From contig CAYFMP010000010.1 of NCBI GenBank assembly GCA_964344215.1, forward strand, positions 1 to 64,000: 64,000 nt of DNA. The letters run 5' to 3'. The notes beneath the pieces were generated by a model that made no database searches, had not been told where the DNA came from, and saw nothing but the letters and a program-made list of their open reading frames with translations. Numbering within the stretch: position 1 is the stretch's first letter; every line of letters starts with the position of its first letter. Origin of the DNA: CAYFMP01 sp964344215 (GTDB lineage: Bacteria; Pseudomonadota; Alphaproteobacteria; Rhodospirillales; Casp-alpha2). Below are positions 8,752 through 16,411 of the stretch, piece by piece. A program made the translations under genes and the position numbers.

Positions 8752-10065
8752 ATGAATCACACGAGGACAATTCTCGGCGTTCTTACGGCCGTCATGGTCG
8801 GTGGACTTTCCGCATCGGCCTTGGCCGCCACGGAGATCCAGTGGTGGCATGCCATGGGCGGGGTCAACGGCGATCGCGTCAACAAGATCGCCAACGATTT
8901 CAATGCGACGCAATCCGATTTCAAGGTCGTGCCCGTCTACAAGGGCAACTATACCGAGACGATGACCGCCGCGGTCGCTGCCTTCCGGGCCAAGCAACAG
9001 CCCCACATCGTGCAGGTGTTCGAGGTCGGCACGGCGACGATGATGGCCGCCAAGGGCGCCGTCTATCCGGTCGAACAGGTCATGAAGGATGCCGGAGAGC
9101 CTTTCGACAAGTCCGTCTATCTTCCGGCCGTGATCAGCTATTACCAGACCTCGAAAGGCGAGCTTCTTTCGATGCCGTTCAACAGTTCGACGCCGGTGCT
9201 TTGGTACAACAGGGATGCCTTCAAGAAGGCCGGCATTTCATCGCCGCCGAAAACCTGGGACGACATGAAGAGCGCGTCCGAGAAACTGGTCGCCGCCGGC
9301 TATAAATGCGGTTTCTCGTTCGGATGGCAGTCCTGGGTGATGATCGAGAATTACAGCGCCTGGCACAATCTTCCGACCGGAACCAAGGAAAACGGTTTTG
9401 CCGGTTTGGATACCGAGTTCACCTTCAACAACGGCGCCGTTAAGAAACGTCTTGCCAGCATTGCCGATTGGTCCAAGAACAAGCTGTTCACCTACGGCGG
9501 GCGACGCGGCGACAGCCTTTCCATGTACACCAATGCCGAATGCGGCATGTGGATGAACTCGTCGGCCTATTACGGCAGCATCAAGAAGCAGGCCAAATTC
9601 GACTTCGCCCAGACCATGCTTCCTCTGGACACGGATGTCGCCGGCAAACCGCAGAATTCAATCATCGGCGGCGCCACCTTGTGGGTGCTTAGAGGGCACG
9701 ACAAGGGCGACTACAAGGGGGTCGCCAAGTTCATGACCTACATGTCGTCGCCCGAGGTCCAGGCCTGGTGGCATCAGGAAACGGGATACGTGCCGATCAC
9801 CACCCCGGCTTACGAGCTATCCAAGAAACAGGGGTTCTACGACAAGAACCCGGGCACCGACACGGCCATCAAACAGCTCAGCCTGAACGCTCCGACCCCG
9901 AACTCGCGTGGCTTGCGTTACGGAAGCTTCGTGCAGATCAGGGACATCCTCAACGAAGAGATGGAAGCGATCTGGAACGGCTCGAAGACGGCGGTCAAGG
10001 CGCTCGACGATGCCGCGGCGCGTGGTAACAAGCTGCTCAGAAAGTTCGAAAAAGCCCACGATTAA
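8752..10065 (+). CDS. ugpB: glycerol-3-phosphate ABC transporter, periplasmic binding protein
   Basis: This 437-residue extracytoplasmic solute-binding protein of family 1 starts with a signal peptide (MNHTRTILGVLTAVMVGGLSASALAA) and then the UgpB-typical TEIQWWHAMGG. Other features match UgpB closely: FNSSTPVLWYNRDAFKKAG, PKTWDDM and the C-terminal NSRGLRYGSFVQIRDILNEEMEAIW. It captures glycerol-3-phosphate or glycerophosphodiesters in the periplasm and delivers them to UgpAE. A good GGGAGGAAAC site precedes the ATG. It is first in the operon ugpB-ugpA-ugpE-ugpC-GDPD and is separated from ugpA by a strong hairpin, which suits the higher dose usually needed for a binding protein. Confidence 0.95.
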   Translation: MNHTRTILGVLTAVMVGGLSASALAATEIQWWHAMGGVNGDRVNKIANDFNATQSDFKVVPVYKGNYTETMTAAVAAFRAKQQPHIVQVFEVGTATMMAAKGAVYPVEQVMKDAGEPFDKSVYLPAVISYYQTSKGELLSMPFNSSTPVLWYNRDAFKKAGISSPPKTWDDMKSASEKLVAAGYKCGFSFGWQSWVMIENYSAWHNLPTGTKENGFAGLDTEFTFNNGAVKKRLASIADWSKNKLFTYGGRRGDSLSMYTNAECGMWMNSSAYYGSIKKQAKFDFAQTMLPLDTDVAGKPQNSIIGGATLWVLRGHDKGDYKGVAKFMTYMSSPEVQAWWHQETGYVPITTPAYELSKKQGFYDKNPGTDTAIKQLSLNAPTPNSRGLRYGSFVQIRDILNEEMEAIWNGSKTAVKALDDAAARGNKLLRKFEKAHD

Positions 10066-10084
10066 GAACCTCCCTAGGTTGACG

Positions 10085-10124
10085 TTCCCTGTCCCCGGCC
10101 TTTGCTTCGGCCGGGGACAGGGAA
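10085..10124. other. 16-bp perfect hairpin between ugpB and ugpA
   Basis: The left arm TTCCCTGTCCCCGGCC (10085-10100) is exactly complementary to the right arm 10109-10124, with an 8-base loop. There is no T tract after it. By analogy with other binding-protein operons, such an element could partly stop transcription or protect the upstream mRNA from 3' decay, giving more UgpB than UgpAE. Confidence 0.75.
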
Positions 10125-10168
10125 TACGTTAACCGACACGCGGCTTATCGACATACGGGCTTTCCGAC

Positions 10169-11050
10169 ATGCTAAAACGCGTCCATTTCGGACCATCCGT
10201 GTTGCCGTTCGCTCTCGTCGCCCCGCAGATCGTCATCACGGTGGTGTTCTTCCTGTGGCCGGCGAGCCAAGCGCTCTATCAGTCGCTGCTGGTCGAAGAC
10301 GCCTTCGGACTGAGCACGGAGTTCGTCTGGTTCGACAATTTCAGCGAGTTGGTTCAGGACGAGCATTACCTGGGTTCCTTCCAGCGCACGGTCCTGTTCT
10401 CGTTCTCCGTCGCCTTCCTGTCGATGGCGTTTGCATTGACGCTGGCGGCGATGGCCGACCGCGTGATCAAGGGAGCGACCACCTACCGGACACTGCTGAT
10501 TTGGCCCTATGCGGTGGCCCCGGTCATCTCCGGGGCGCTCTGGGTGTTCATGTACGATCCGACGCTTGGCATCATCACCTATTCGCTGGGCGCCATGGGC
10601 TACGAATGGAACCACAAGCTCAACGGTACCGAAGCGATGATTCTGGTGATTATCGCTTCGGCCTGGAAGCAGGTCGCCTACAATTTCCTGTTCTTCCTGG
10701 CCGGCATGCAGGCGATTCCGAAATCCCTGATCGAAGCCGCGGCGATAGACGGCGCCGGCCCGGCGCGGCGGTTCTTCACCATCATCTTCCCGCTGATCTC
10801 GCCGACCACGTTCTTCCTGTTGGTGATGAACGTCGTCTACGCGTTTTTCGAGACCTTCGGAATCGTCCACGCCGTCACCCAGGGCGGCCCCGCCAAGGCA
10901 ACCGAGATACTGGTCTACAAGGTCTTCAACGACGGTTTCATCGGACTTGATCTCGGCGGTTCGGCAGCGCAGTCGGTCGTCCTCATGCTGATCGTCATTT
11001 CGCTGACCGTCATCCAGTTCCGCTACGTCGAGAAGAAGGTCGAGTACTGA
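10169..11050 (+). CDS. ugpA: glycerol-3-phosphate ABC transporter permease UgpA
   Basis: This 293-residue inner-membrane permease of the MalF type has six predicted helices. The EAA coupling motif is visible as EAAAIDGAGPARRFFTIIFP (about residues 190-209), which contacts the UgpC ATPase. With UgpE it forms the channel. The start ATG at 10169 lies after the intercistronic hairpin. Its TGA overlaps the ugpE start by one base, indicating translational coupling. Confidence 0.94.
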   Translation: MLKRVHFGPSVLPFALVAPQIVITVVFFLWPASQALYQSLLVEDAFGLSTEFVWFDNFSELVQDEHYLGSFQRTVLFSFSVAFLSMAFALTLAAMADRVIKGATTYRTLLIWPYAVAPVISGALWVFMYDPTLGIITYSLGAMGYEWNHKLNGTEAMILVIIASAWKQVAYNFLFFLAGMQAIPKSLIEAAAIDGAGPARRFFTIIFPLISPTTFFLLVMNVVYAFFETFGIVHAVTQGGPAKATEILVYKVFNDGFIGLDLGGSAAQSVVLMLIVISLTVIQFRYVEKKVEY

Positions 11051-11898
11051 TGATCGAGCACCGGCCCGTCGTCACCTTCATCTCCCATGTCGTCCTGATC
11101 TTCGGCGTGATGATCATCGCTTTTCCGATCTGGATTACCTTCGTCGCGTCGACCCACGATTCCGTTCGAATGGTGCAGATTCCGTTGCCGCTCCTCCCGG
11201 GTGATCAGTTTTTCATCAACTTGCGGGACACCTTGACCAAAGGCCTCGAGGGCGCCGGCGCGCCGCCGGTCGGATTCATGATGATCAACAGCCTGATCAT
11301 GGCCCTGATGATCGCCACCGGAAAGATCGCCATCTCTCTGTTGTCGGCGTTCGCCATCGTCTACTTCCGGTTCCCCTTCCGGATGGGGTTCTTCTGGATG
11401 ATTTTCATCACCCTGATGCTGCCGGTCGAGGTCCGCATCCTGCCGACCTTCGAGGTGGTCGCCAACCTCGGCATGCTCAATACCTATTGGGGATTGAGCA
11501 TTCCGTTGATCGCCTCGGCGACGGCGACCTTCATGTTCCGTCAGGTGTTCCTCACCATACCCGATGAACTGTTGGAAGCGGCCCGCATCGACGGCGCCGG
11601 TCCGATGAGGTTCTTCGTGGACATCCTGGTTCCCTTGTCGCGCACCAATATCGCGGCCCTGTTCGTCATCCTTTTCATCTATGGTTGGAACCAGTATCTG
11701 TGGCCGCTCCTGGTGACCACGGATCAGAGCATGTACACCGTGGTCATGGGCATCAAGCAGATGCTGGAAGCCGCCGAACAGTCCCCCGACTGGCATTTGA
11801 TCATGATGACTTCGCTGCTGGCCATGTTGCCACCGGTATTGGTGGTGCTGATCATGCAGAGGCTGTTCGTCAAAGGTCTGACCGAAACGGAGAAATAG
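11050..11898 (+). CDS. ugpE: glycerol-3-phosphate ABC transporter permease UgpE
   Basis: This 282-residue inner-membrane permease of the MalG type partners UgpA. The EAA loop is visible (EAARIDGAGPMRFFVDILVP, about residues 176-195), followed by the conserved C-terminal helices (FILFIYGWNQYLWPLLV). It begins at the last base of the ugpA stop codon and is followed 10 bases later by ugpC, a compact operon layout. Confidence 0.94.
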   Translation: MIEHRPVVTFISHVVLIFGVMIIAFPIWITFVASTHDSVRMVQIPLPLLPGDQFFINLRDTLTKGLEGAGAPPVGFMMINSLIMALMIATGKIAISLLSAFAIVYFRFPFRMGFFWMIFITLMLPVEVRILPTFEVVANLGMLNTYWGLSIPLIASATATFMFRQVFLTIPDELLEAARIDGAGPMRFFVDILVPLSRTNIAALFVILFIYGWNQYLWPLLVTTDQSMYTVVMGIKQMLEAAEQSPDWHLIMMTSLLAMLPPVLVVLIMQRLFVKGLTETEK

Positions 11899-11908
11899 GG
11901 AGCCGTCC

Positions 11909-12991
11909 ATGGCCCGCGTCAACCTGGAAAACGTCAAGAAAACCTACCCCAACGGCTTCAAGGCGATTCACGGCGTCGACGTCGACGTGGCGGAGGGCGA
12001 GTTCATCGTGTTGGTCGGCCCATCGGGCTGCGGCAAATCCACTTTGCTTCGCATGGTTGCCGGTCTGGAAACCGTTACCGAGGGCACCATTACGATCGGC
12101 GATCGCCAGGTCAACGACCTGGAGCCGGCTGATCGCGACATCGCCATGGTCTTCCAGAACTACGCCCTCTATCCGCATATGAACGTCTACGCGAACATGG
12201 CCTATGGGTTGAAGATCAGGGGACTCCCGAAGAACGAGATCGACGCGAGGGTCAAGAAGGCGGCCGGGATTCTGGAGTTGACGGACGAACAACTGGAACG
12301 CAAGCCCCGCCAACTGAGCGGCGGACAGCGCCAGCGCGTGGCCATGGGCCGCGCCATCGTCCGCGAACCAAGCGTGTTTCTGTTCGATGAGCCGCTATCG
12401 AATCTGGATGCCAAGCTTCGGGTGCAGATGCGCATCGAAATCAAGAAACTTCAGGAACGGTTGGGAATCACCAGTATCTACGTCACCCACGACCAGGTCG
12501 AGGCGATGACCCTCGGCCACCGCCTGATGGTCCTCAACGCGGGTATCGTCGAGCAACTGGGAACGCCCATCGAGCTTTATGAAAGACCGGCGTCGATGTT
12601 CGTCGCCGGTTTCATCGGCTCTCCTGCAATGAACTTCGCGAAAGCCCGGATCACGAACGACGGATCGGCGGTTGAGGTGTCCGGCGGCGATCGTTTGAAT
12701 CTCGACGGCGCCCTTGCCGCCGAAGCCGGCCGCGACGTTGTCCTTGGCATACGGCCGGAGCATCTGGAATTGGCCGAGGACGGCGAAGGGACCGCTCATC
12801 TGACGGTTAGCCTGGTCGAGCAACTGGGGGCCGATACGTTGATCCATGGGCATTTCGGCAGCGACCAAACCGATCTGACCATTCGAATAGGCGGCACGCG
12901 GGCGCTGTCGGCGGGCGAGATTCTGCCGCTTCGCGTCGAGCCGCGTCACCTTCATCTGTTCGATCGGCAGACTGAAAAACGGCTTGGTTGA
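11909..12991 (+). CDS. ugpC: glycerol-3-phosphate ABC transporter ATPase UgpC
   Basis: This 360-residue CUT1-family ATPase powers UgpAE. Walker A is GPSGCGKST (residues 38-46), the signature is LSGGQRQR, Walker B is VFLFDEPLSNLDA, and the switch His is in VTHDQVEAM. The C-terminal 120 residues form the MalK-like TOBE regulatory domain. A GGGAGCC site precedes the ATG. The last codons overlap the possible TTG start of the next gene by four bases (TTGA). Confidence 0.95.
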   Translation: MARVNLENVKKTYPNGFKAIHGVDVDVAEGEFIVLVGPSGCGKSTLLRMVAGLETVTEGTITIGDRQVNDLEPADRDIAMVFQNYALYPHMNVYANMAYGLKIRGLPKNEIDARVKKAAGILELTDEQLERKPRQLSGGQRQRVAMGRAIVREPSVFLFDEPLSNLDAKLRVQMRIEIKKLQERLGITSIYVTHDQVEAMTLGHRLMVLNAGIVEQLGTPIELYERPASMFVAGFIGSPAMNFAKARITNDGSAVEVSGGDRLNLDGALAAEAGRDVVLGIRPEHLELAEDGEGTAHLTVSLVEQLGADTLIHGHFGSDQTDLTIRIGGTRALSAGEILPLRVEPRHLHLFDRQTEKRLG

Positions 12992-14007
12992 ATGCGATCC
13001 TCGGAACACCGCGTATGCGAGCACAGATAACCGCCGGACTAATTGCGATGATGACAATGAGCGCTGCAGCGGCCGCCGCTGACTTCGATCTCCAGGGCCA
13101 TCGCGGCGCGCGGGGGTTGGCGCCGGAGAACACGCTGTCGGGGTTCGCTCGGGCCCTCGGTATAGGCGTCGGTACGCTAGAACTGGACACCGGCGTAAGC
13201 GCCGATGGCGTCGTGGTCGTTATTCACAATCCACGGCTCGAGCCGGATATCGCACGGGACGCAATGGGTCGCTGGCTGGACGAAAGCAGTCCGCCGATCC
13301 ACACCCTCGAGGTCGAAAAGATCAAGACCTATGACGTTGGTCGCCTTAACCCCGCCCGCCGCTATGCCAGCCGGTTTCCCGACCAGGTTCCGGTCGACGG
13401 CGCGCGGGTGCCGACTTTGGCCGAAACCTTCGAGTTGGTGAAGAGGTCGGGAAACCATGAAGTTCGTTTCAATATAGAAACCAAGCTCAACCCGCTGAAA
13501 CCGCAAAACGCGCCATCGCCGGAGACGTTCGTCGAGGCGATCCTGAAGGTCGTGCGCGAATACGGCTTCGAGAACAGGGTGAGCATACAGTCGTTCGATT
13601 GGCAGACCTTGAAAGCCGTGCAGCATCTGGCTCCCAAGGTTCGGACGTCTTACCTGACGGCCGCGCAATCGTGGGCCAACAATCTACGCCCCGGCGAACC
13701 GGGTCCGTCTCCCTGGCTTGGCGGTTACGATATCGATGCGTTCGATGGCAGCGCGCCGGCCGCGGTGAAGGCGGCCGGTGGCGATATCTGGTCCTCCTAT
13801 CACCGTGAAGTCACGGCCGACAATATCGAGAGAGCGCACGAACTCGGCCTATTGGTCAAGGTGTGGACGGTCAATGAGCGTGACCGCATGGAAACACTCA
13901 TCGACATGGGCGTTGACGGTATCATTACCGATTACCCGGACATCCTGCGCGAGGTCATGGTGGACCGGGGTATGCCTGTCCCGCCGGCCACCCCGGTCGC
14001 GCCCTGA
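12988..14007 (+). CDS. glpQ: exported glycerophosphodiester phosphodiesterase
   Basis: This GDPD-family enzyme (339 aa from TTG) carries a signal peptide (from 13015: MRAQITAGLIAMMTMSAAAAAA), so it acts in the periplasm, unlike the shorter GDPD at 3256. The core motifs are LQGHRGARGLAPENT and LELDTGVSADGVVVVIHN. VRFNIETKLNP supplies later metal ligands, and VWTVNERDRMETLIDMGVDGIITDYPD is the usual C-terminus. The TTG at 12988 overlaps the ugpC stop (TTGA). The ATG at 13015 also gives a good signal peptide and is equally possible. In this operon it should release glycerol-3-phosphate for UgpB. The symbol is by function, with moderate certainty. Confidence 0.9.
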   Translation: MNAILGTPRMRAQITAGLIAMMTMSAAAAAADFDLQGHRGARGLAPENTLSGFARALGIGVGTLELDTGVSADGVVVVIHNPRLEPDIARDAMGRWLDESSPPIHTLEVEKIKTYDVGRLNPARRYASRFPDQVPVDGARVPTLAETFELVKRSGNHEVRFNIETKLNPLKPQNAPSPETFVEAILKVVREYGFENRVSIQSFDWQTLKAVQHLAPKVRTSYLTAAQSWANNLRPGEPGPSPWLGGYDIDAFDGSAPAAVKAAGGDIWSSYHREVTADNIERAHELGLLVKVWTVNERDRMETLIDMGVDGIITDYPDILREVMVDRGMPVPPATPVAP

Positions 14008-14030
14008 GGCGCTCCGACCCGTCCGCGCGC

Positions 14031-15080
14031 TCACTGCTGCTTGAAGATGTCCTCGGGCAGTATCTTGGCCAGCGTGTCGCGGGCCTTGGCCGCCTTCTCG
14101 TCGCCGAGGTTGGCGGCGCGGTCGATCCACATGAACGCCTGCAGGTCGTCCTTGTCGACGCCTTTCCCCTCGTAATAGAGGAAACCCAGGTTGTATTGGG
14201 CGGCGGCGTGGTCCTGCTCGCCGGCCTTGCGGAACCATTCGGCCGCTTTGGCGAAATCCTGTTCCATGCCCTGGCCCAGGTAGTTCATGATGCCGAGGTT
14301 GTACTGGGCGCCGGCGTGGCCCTTTTCGGCGGCGCGCTCGAACCAGTTGGCGGCGACCGCGTAGTCCTTCGGCACGCTGATCCCCTTGTAGTAGAGCAGT
14401 CCGCGCTTGTGGTCGGCGTCGGCGTCCATCTGCTGGAGTTCCGGCTGAGCCGGCGATGCCGGCTCGGGCGTCGGCGTCGCCGGCAAGGCGGCCTGTTGCT
14501 GCGGCGCCGGCTGTTCGGCCGGCATCGGTTCGGGTTGCGGCTCGACTGTCGGCATCGGTTCGGGCTGCGGCTCGGCCGTCGGCATCGGCTCGGGTTGTGC
14601 TGCAGGCGCGGACTCCGGCACCGGTTCCGGCTCTGCGGTCGCCACCTGTTCGGCCGCCGCCATCGGCTCGGCCGCTGGCATCGGCTCGGGCTGCGCGGCG
14701 GTCATGGGGATGGGCTCGGGCTGTGCCGACATCGGCTCGGGTTGCGCCGCCGCCGCCTCATCGGTTGCGGGCATGGCGGCGGGTTTGCGGCGCACCGGCT
14801 CGAGTTCGATGACGACCCTGGGCACGCCGCTCATCGAGCCCAGACCGACGATATCGCGATAAGTCGATTTGACCGCGTAGAAGGCGTCGTCGATCTCGTA
14901 GGCGACGTCCTCCAGGACTTTGTGTTTGAGGGAAATGATGTCGTCCGTGTAGGCGCCGACGACGGGCAGGCTGCCGAGGGACGATGAAAGGGTCGAGTCG
15001 GGAATGGCGAGAACGGCGCCACCCAGAGCCAAAGCCACAAGAACGACGATCCCGGCGATGATTTTCGGTATTCGCTTCAA
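14031..15080 (-). CDS. membrane-anchored Sel1-repeat protein with Pro/Glu-rich linker
   Basis: This 349-residue protein has an N-terminal membrane anchor or signal (IIAGIVVLVALALGGAVLAI) and a short conserved segment (about 30-85). A long low-complexity stretch of QPEPMP/AAEP-like units (about 90-205) is followed by three Sel1-like repeats (about 210-345, for example DHKRGLLYYKGISVPKDYAVAANWFERAAEKG with its GA-x-YNLG repeats). Sel1 repeats bind partner proteins. The linker could let them reach across the periplasm. It converges on the exported GDPD gene with 23 bases between stops and is transcribed alone. The function is unknown. Confidence 0.82.
   Translation of the reverse strand: MKRIPKIIAGIVVLVALALGGAVLAIPDSTLSSSLGSLPVVGAYTDDIISLKHKVLEDVAYEIDDAFYAVKSTYRDIVGLGSMSGVPRVVIELEPVRRKPAAMPATDEAAAAQPEPMSAQPEPIPMTAAQPEPMPAAEPMAAAEQVATAEPEPVPESAPAAQPEPMPTAEPQPEPMPTVEPQPEPMPAEQPAPQQQAALPATPTPEPASPAQPELQQMDADADHKRGLLYYKGISVPKDYAVAANWFERAAEKGHAGAQYNLGIMNYLGQGMEQDFAKAAEWFRKAGEQDHAAAQYNLGFLYYEGKGVDKDDLQAFMWIDRAANLGDEKAAKARDTLAKILPEDIFKQQ
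14500..14760. repeat. degenerate tandem repeats encoding QPEPMP-like units
   Basis: Repeated variants of GGCATCGGTTCGGGCTGCGG encode the Pro/Glu-rich linker of the Sel1-repeat protein. The units are imperfect and of variable length, so copy number may vary between strains. Confidence 0.6.
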
Positions 15081-15290
15081 CCGCGGATGTCCCCCAAGTG
15101 ACCGAATTTCGAGGGCAGTCCGCCGTCGCCGGGGACCGCCAGCCTAAGTGGCTCCGGGCATTATACCCGGCGCGCCCCCGGTTTGAATTGCAATTGTGAG
15201 GGAAGTTCCTATCTGCTTGTTCCGGCCAACCGACGGTGCTTTAACACCCCTTCGGCCTGCCGCCCGCCAATCTCGACAAGGAGACACGAC

Positions 15291-15590
15291 ATGCCCGACG
15301 AAGTCCGCGCTTCCCATATCCTGCGTTCGACCAACGGACGCTCGAAGGAGGACGCGCTCAAGGAAATCAACGATATCAAGGCAGAGATCGAGCAAGGCTC
15401 GGATTTCGCCGACCTTGCCCGCGAGCATTCCGACTGCCCGTCCGGGCGGCGCGGCGGCGACCTCGGCGAATTCGGCCGCGGCGCCATGGTACCGGAATTC
15501 GAGGAAGCGGCGTTCAGCCTCGAAGTCGACGAGGTCAGCGACGCCGTCGAGACCGATTTCGGTTATCACCTGATCCTGCGCACCGCGTAG
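15291..15590 (+). CDS. ppiC: parvulin-type peptidyl-prolyl isomerase
   Basis: This compact 99-residue stand-alone parvulin catalyses cis-trans isomerisation of prolyl bonds. The fold signature is complete: VRASHIL at the N-terminus, then DFADLAREHSDCPSGRRGGDLGEFGRGAMVPEFEEAAFSL and the terminal FGYHLI. There is no signal peptide, so it is cytoplasmic like E. coli PpiC. The ATG at 15291 is preceded by AAGGAG (15278-15283). The in-frame ATG at 15183 would add an unrelated 36-residue leader. Confidence 0.93.
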   Translation: MPDEVRASHILRSTNGRSKEDALKEINDIKAEIEQGSDFADLAREHSDCPSGRRGGDLGEFGRGAMVPEFEEAAFSLEVDEVSDAVETDFGYHLILRTA

Positions 15591-15601
15591 AGACCGCCTT
15601 C

Positions 15602-15940
15602 TCAGACGATCTCGCCATCGGGCCGGTAACGCCGCTGCGGGTCCTCGATCTCCAGAACCCAGAGATCAGGGTCGAACTTCACCTGGCGTTCGATGTAGGC
15701 ATCGGCTTCGGTCTCCCCGACCGGCGCTTCGCCGGTGCCGCGCATCCAGGCCCGCGCGCCGTCCGCCGTGCGGACCTGCGACAGAACCTCGACGCCGTCA
15801 CCCAGGCGGTTGAGCTTGATCAGCACGACGCCGGCGTCCGGGTCGCCGCGCCTGACGACGATGGCCGGCATCAGGTTGACGTCGCACATCCTGATCTGCG
15901 CCTTGATCCACACGCCTGCCTTGAGAGCCGCTTCCGCCAC
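15602..15940 (-). CDS. DUF1491 family protein (112 aa)
   Basis: It matches the alphaproteobacterial DUF1491 pattern: LKAGVWIKAQIRMCD, PAIVVRRGDPDAGVVLIKLNRL, then ARAWMRGTG and EADAYIERQVKFDPDLWVLEIED. The function is unknown and the protein is soluble. The GTG at 15940 is chosen because GAGGAAAGGA lies just upstream and the product then begins at the conserved block. The longer open frame to 16174 runs antisense through the HIT gene and is discounted. It is divergent from the HIT gene. Confidence 0.85.
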   Translation of the reverse strand: MAEAALKAGVWIKAQIRMCDVNLMPAIVVRRGDPDAGVVLIKLNRLGDGVEVLSQVRTADGARAWMRGTGEAPVGETEADAYIERQVKFDPDLWVLEIEDPQRRYRPDGEIV

Positions 15941-16009
15941 GCCGCCGTCCTTTCCTCGTCGAGCCCGAGCCCCTAACCTTACCCGATCGTGATTTGGCGG
16001 AGCAAAGGG

Positions 16010-16411
16010 ATGTTCGAACTGCACGAGCGCCTTGAGTCCGATACCGAGTTGCTGGCCGAGTGGTCGCTGTCGAGCGTTTTGCTGATGCGCGACGCCGCCT
16101 ATCCGTGGCTGATCCTGGTGCCGGCGCGCCCGCGGCTCCGCCATCTGCACGACCTCTCGGCGGCCGATCGCCAAACGGCGATGAACGAGATCGCCCGCGC
16201 CTCAGAAGCCCTGCAAACCCTCTACCGGCCCGACAAGATCAACGTGGCGGCGCTCGGCAACGTCGTCGATCAGTTGCACATCCACGTCATTGCCCGATTT
16301 CGCTCCGACCCGGCCTGGCCGGGGCCGGTGTGGGGCGCGCAACCGCCGACGGCCTATGGCGCGGCCGAGTTGGCCGAAACCGTCGCGAGGTTGCGCGAAG
16401 TTCTTGACTAG
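16010..16411 (+). CDS. HIT-family protein (histidine triad)
   Basis: This 133-residue member of the HIT superfamily carries the active-site triad in QLHIHVIAR, with the preceding NVAALGNVVDQ loop. Such proteins hydrolyse or transfer nucleotidyl groups on small substrates. The ATG at 16010 has a purine-rich site (GGAGCAAAGGG) and is preferred to the GTG at 15989. Its stop overlaps that of the TPP enzyme by four bases on the opposite strand. Confidence 0.88.
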   Translation: MFELHERLESDTELLAEWSLSSVLLMRDAAYPWLILVPARPRLRHLHDLSAADRQTAMNEIARASEALQTLYRPDKINVAALGNVVDQLHIHVIARFRSDPAWPGPVWGAQPPTAYGAAELAETVARLREVLD

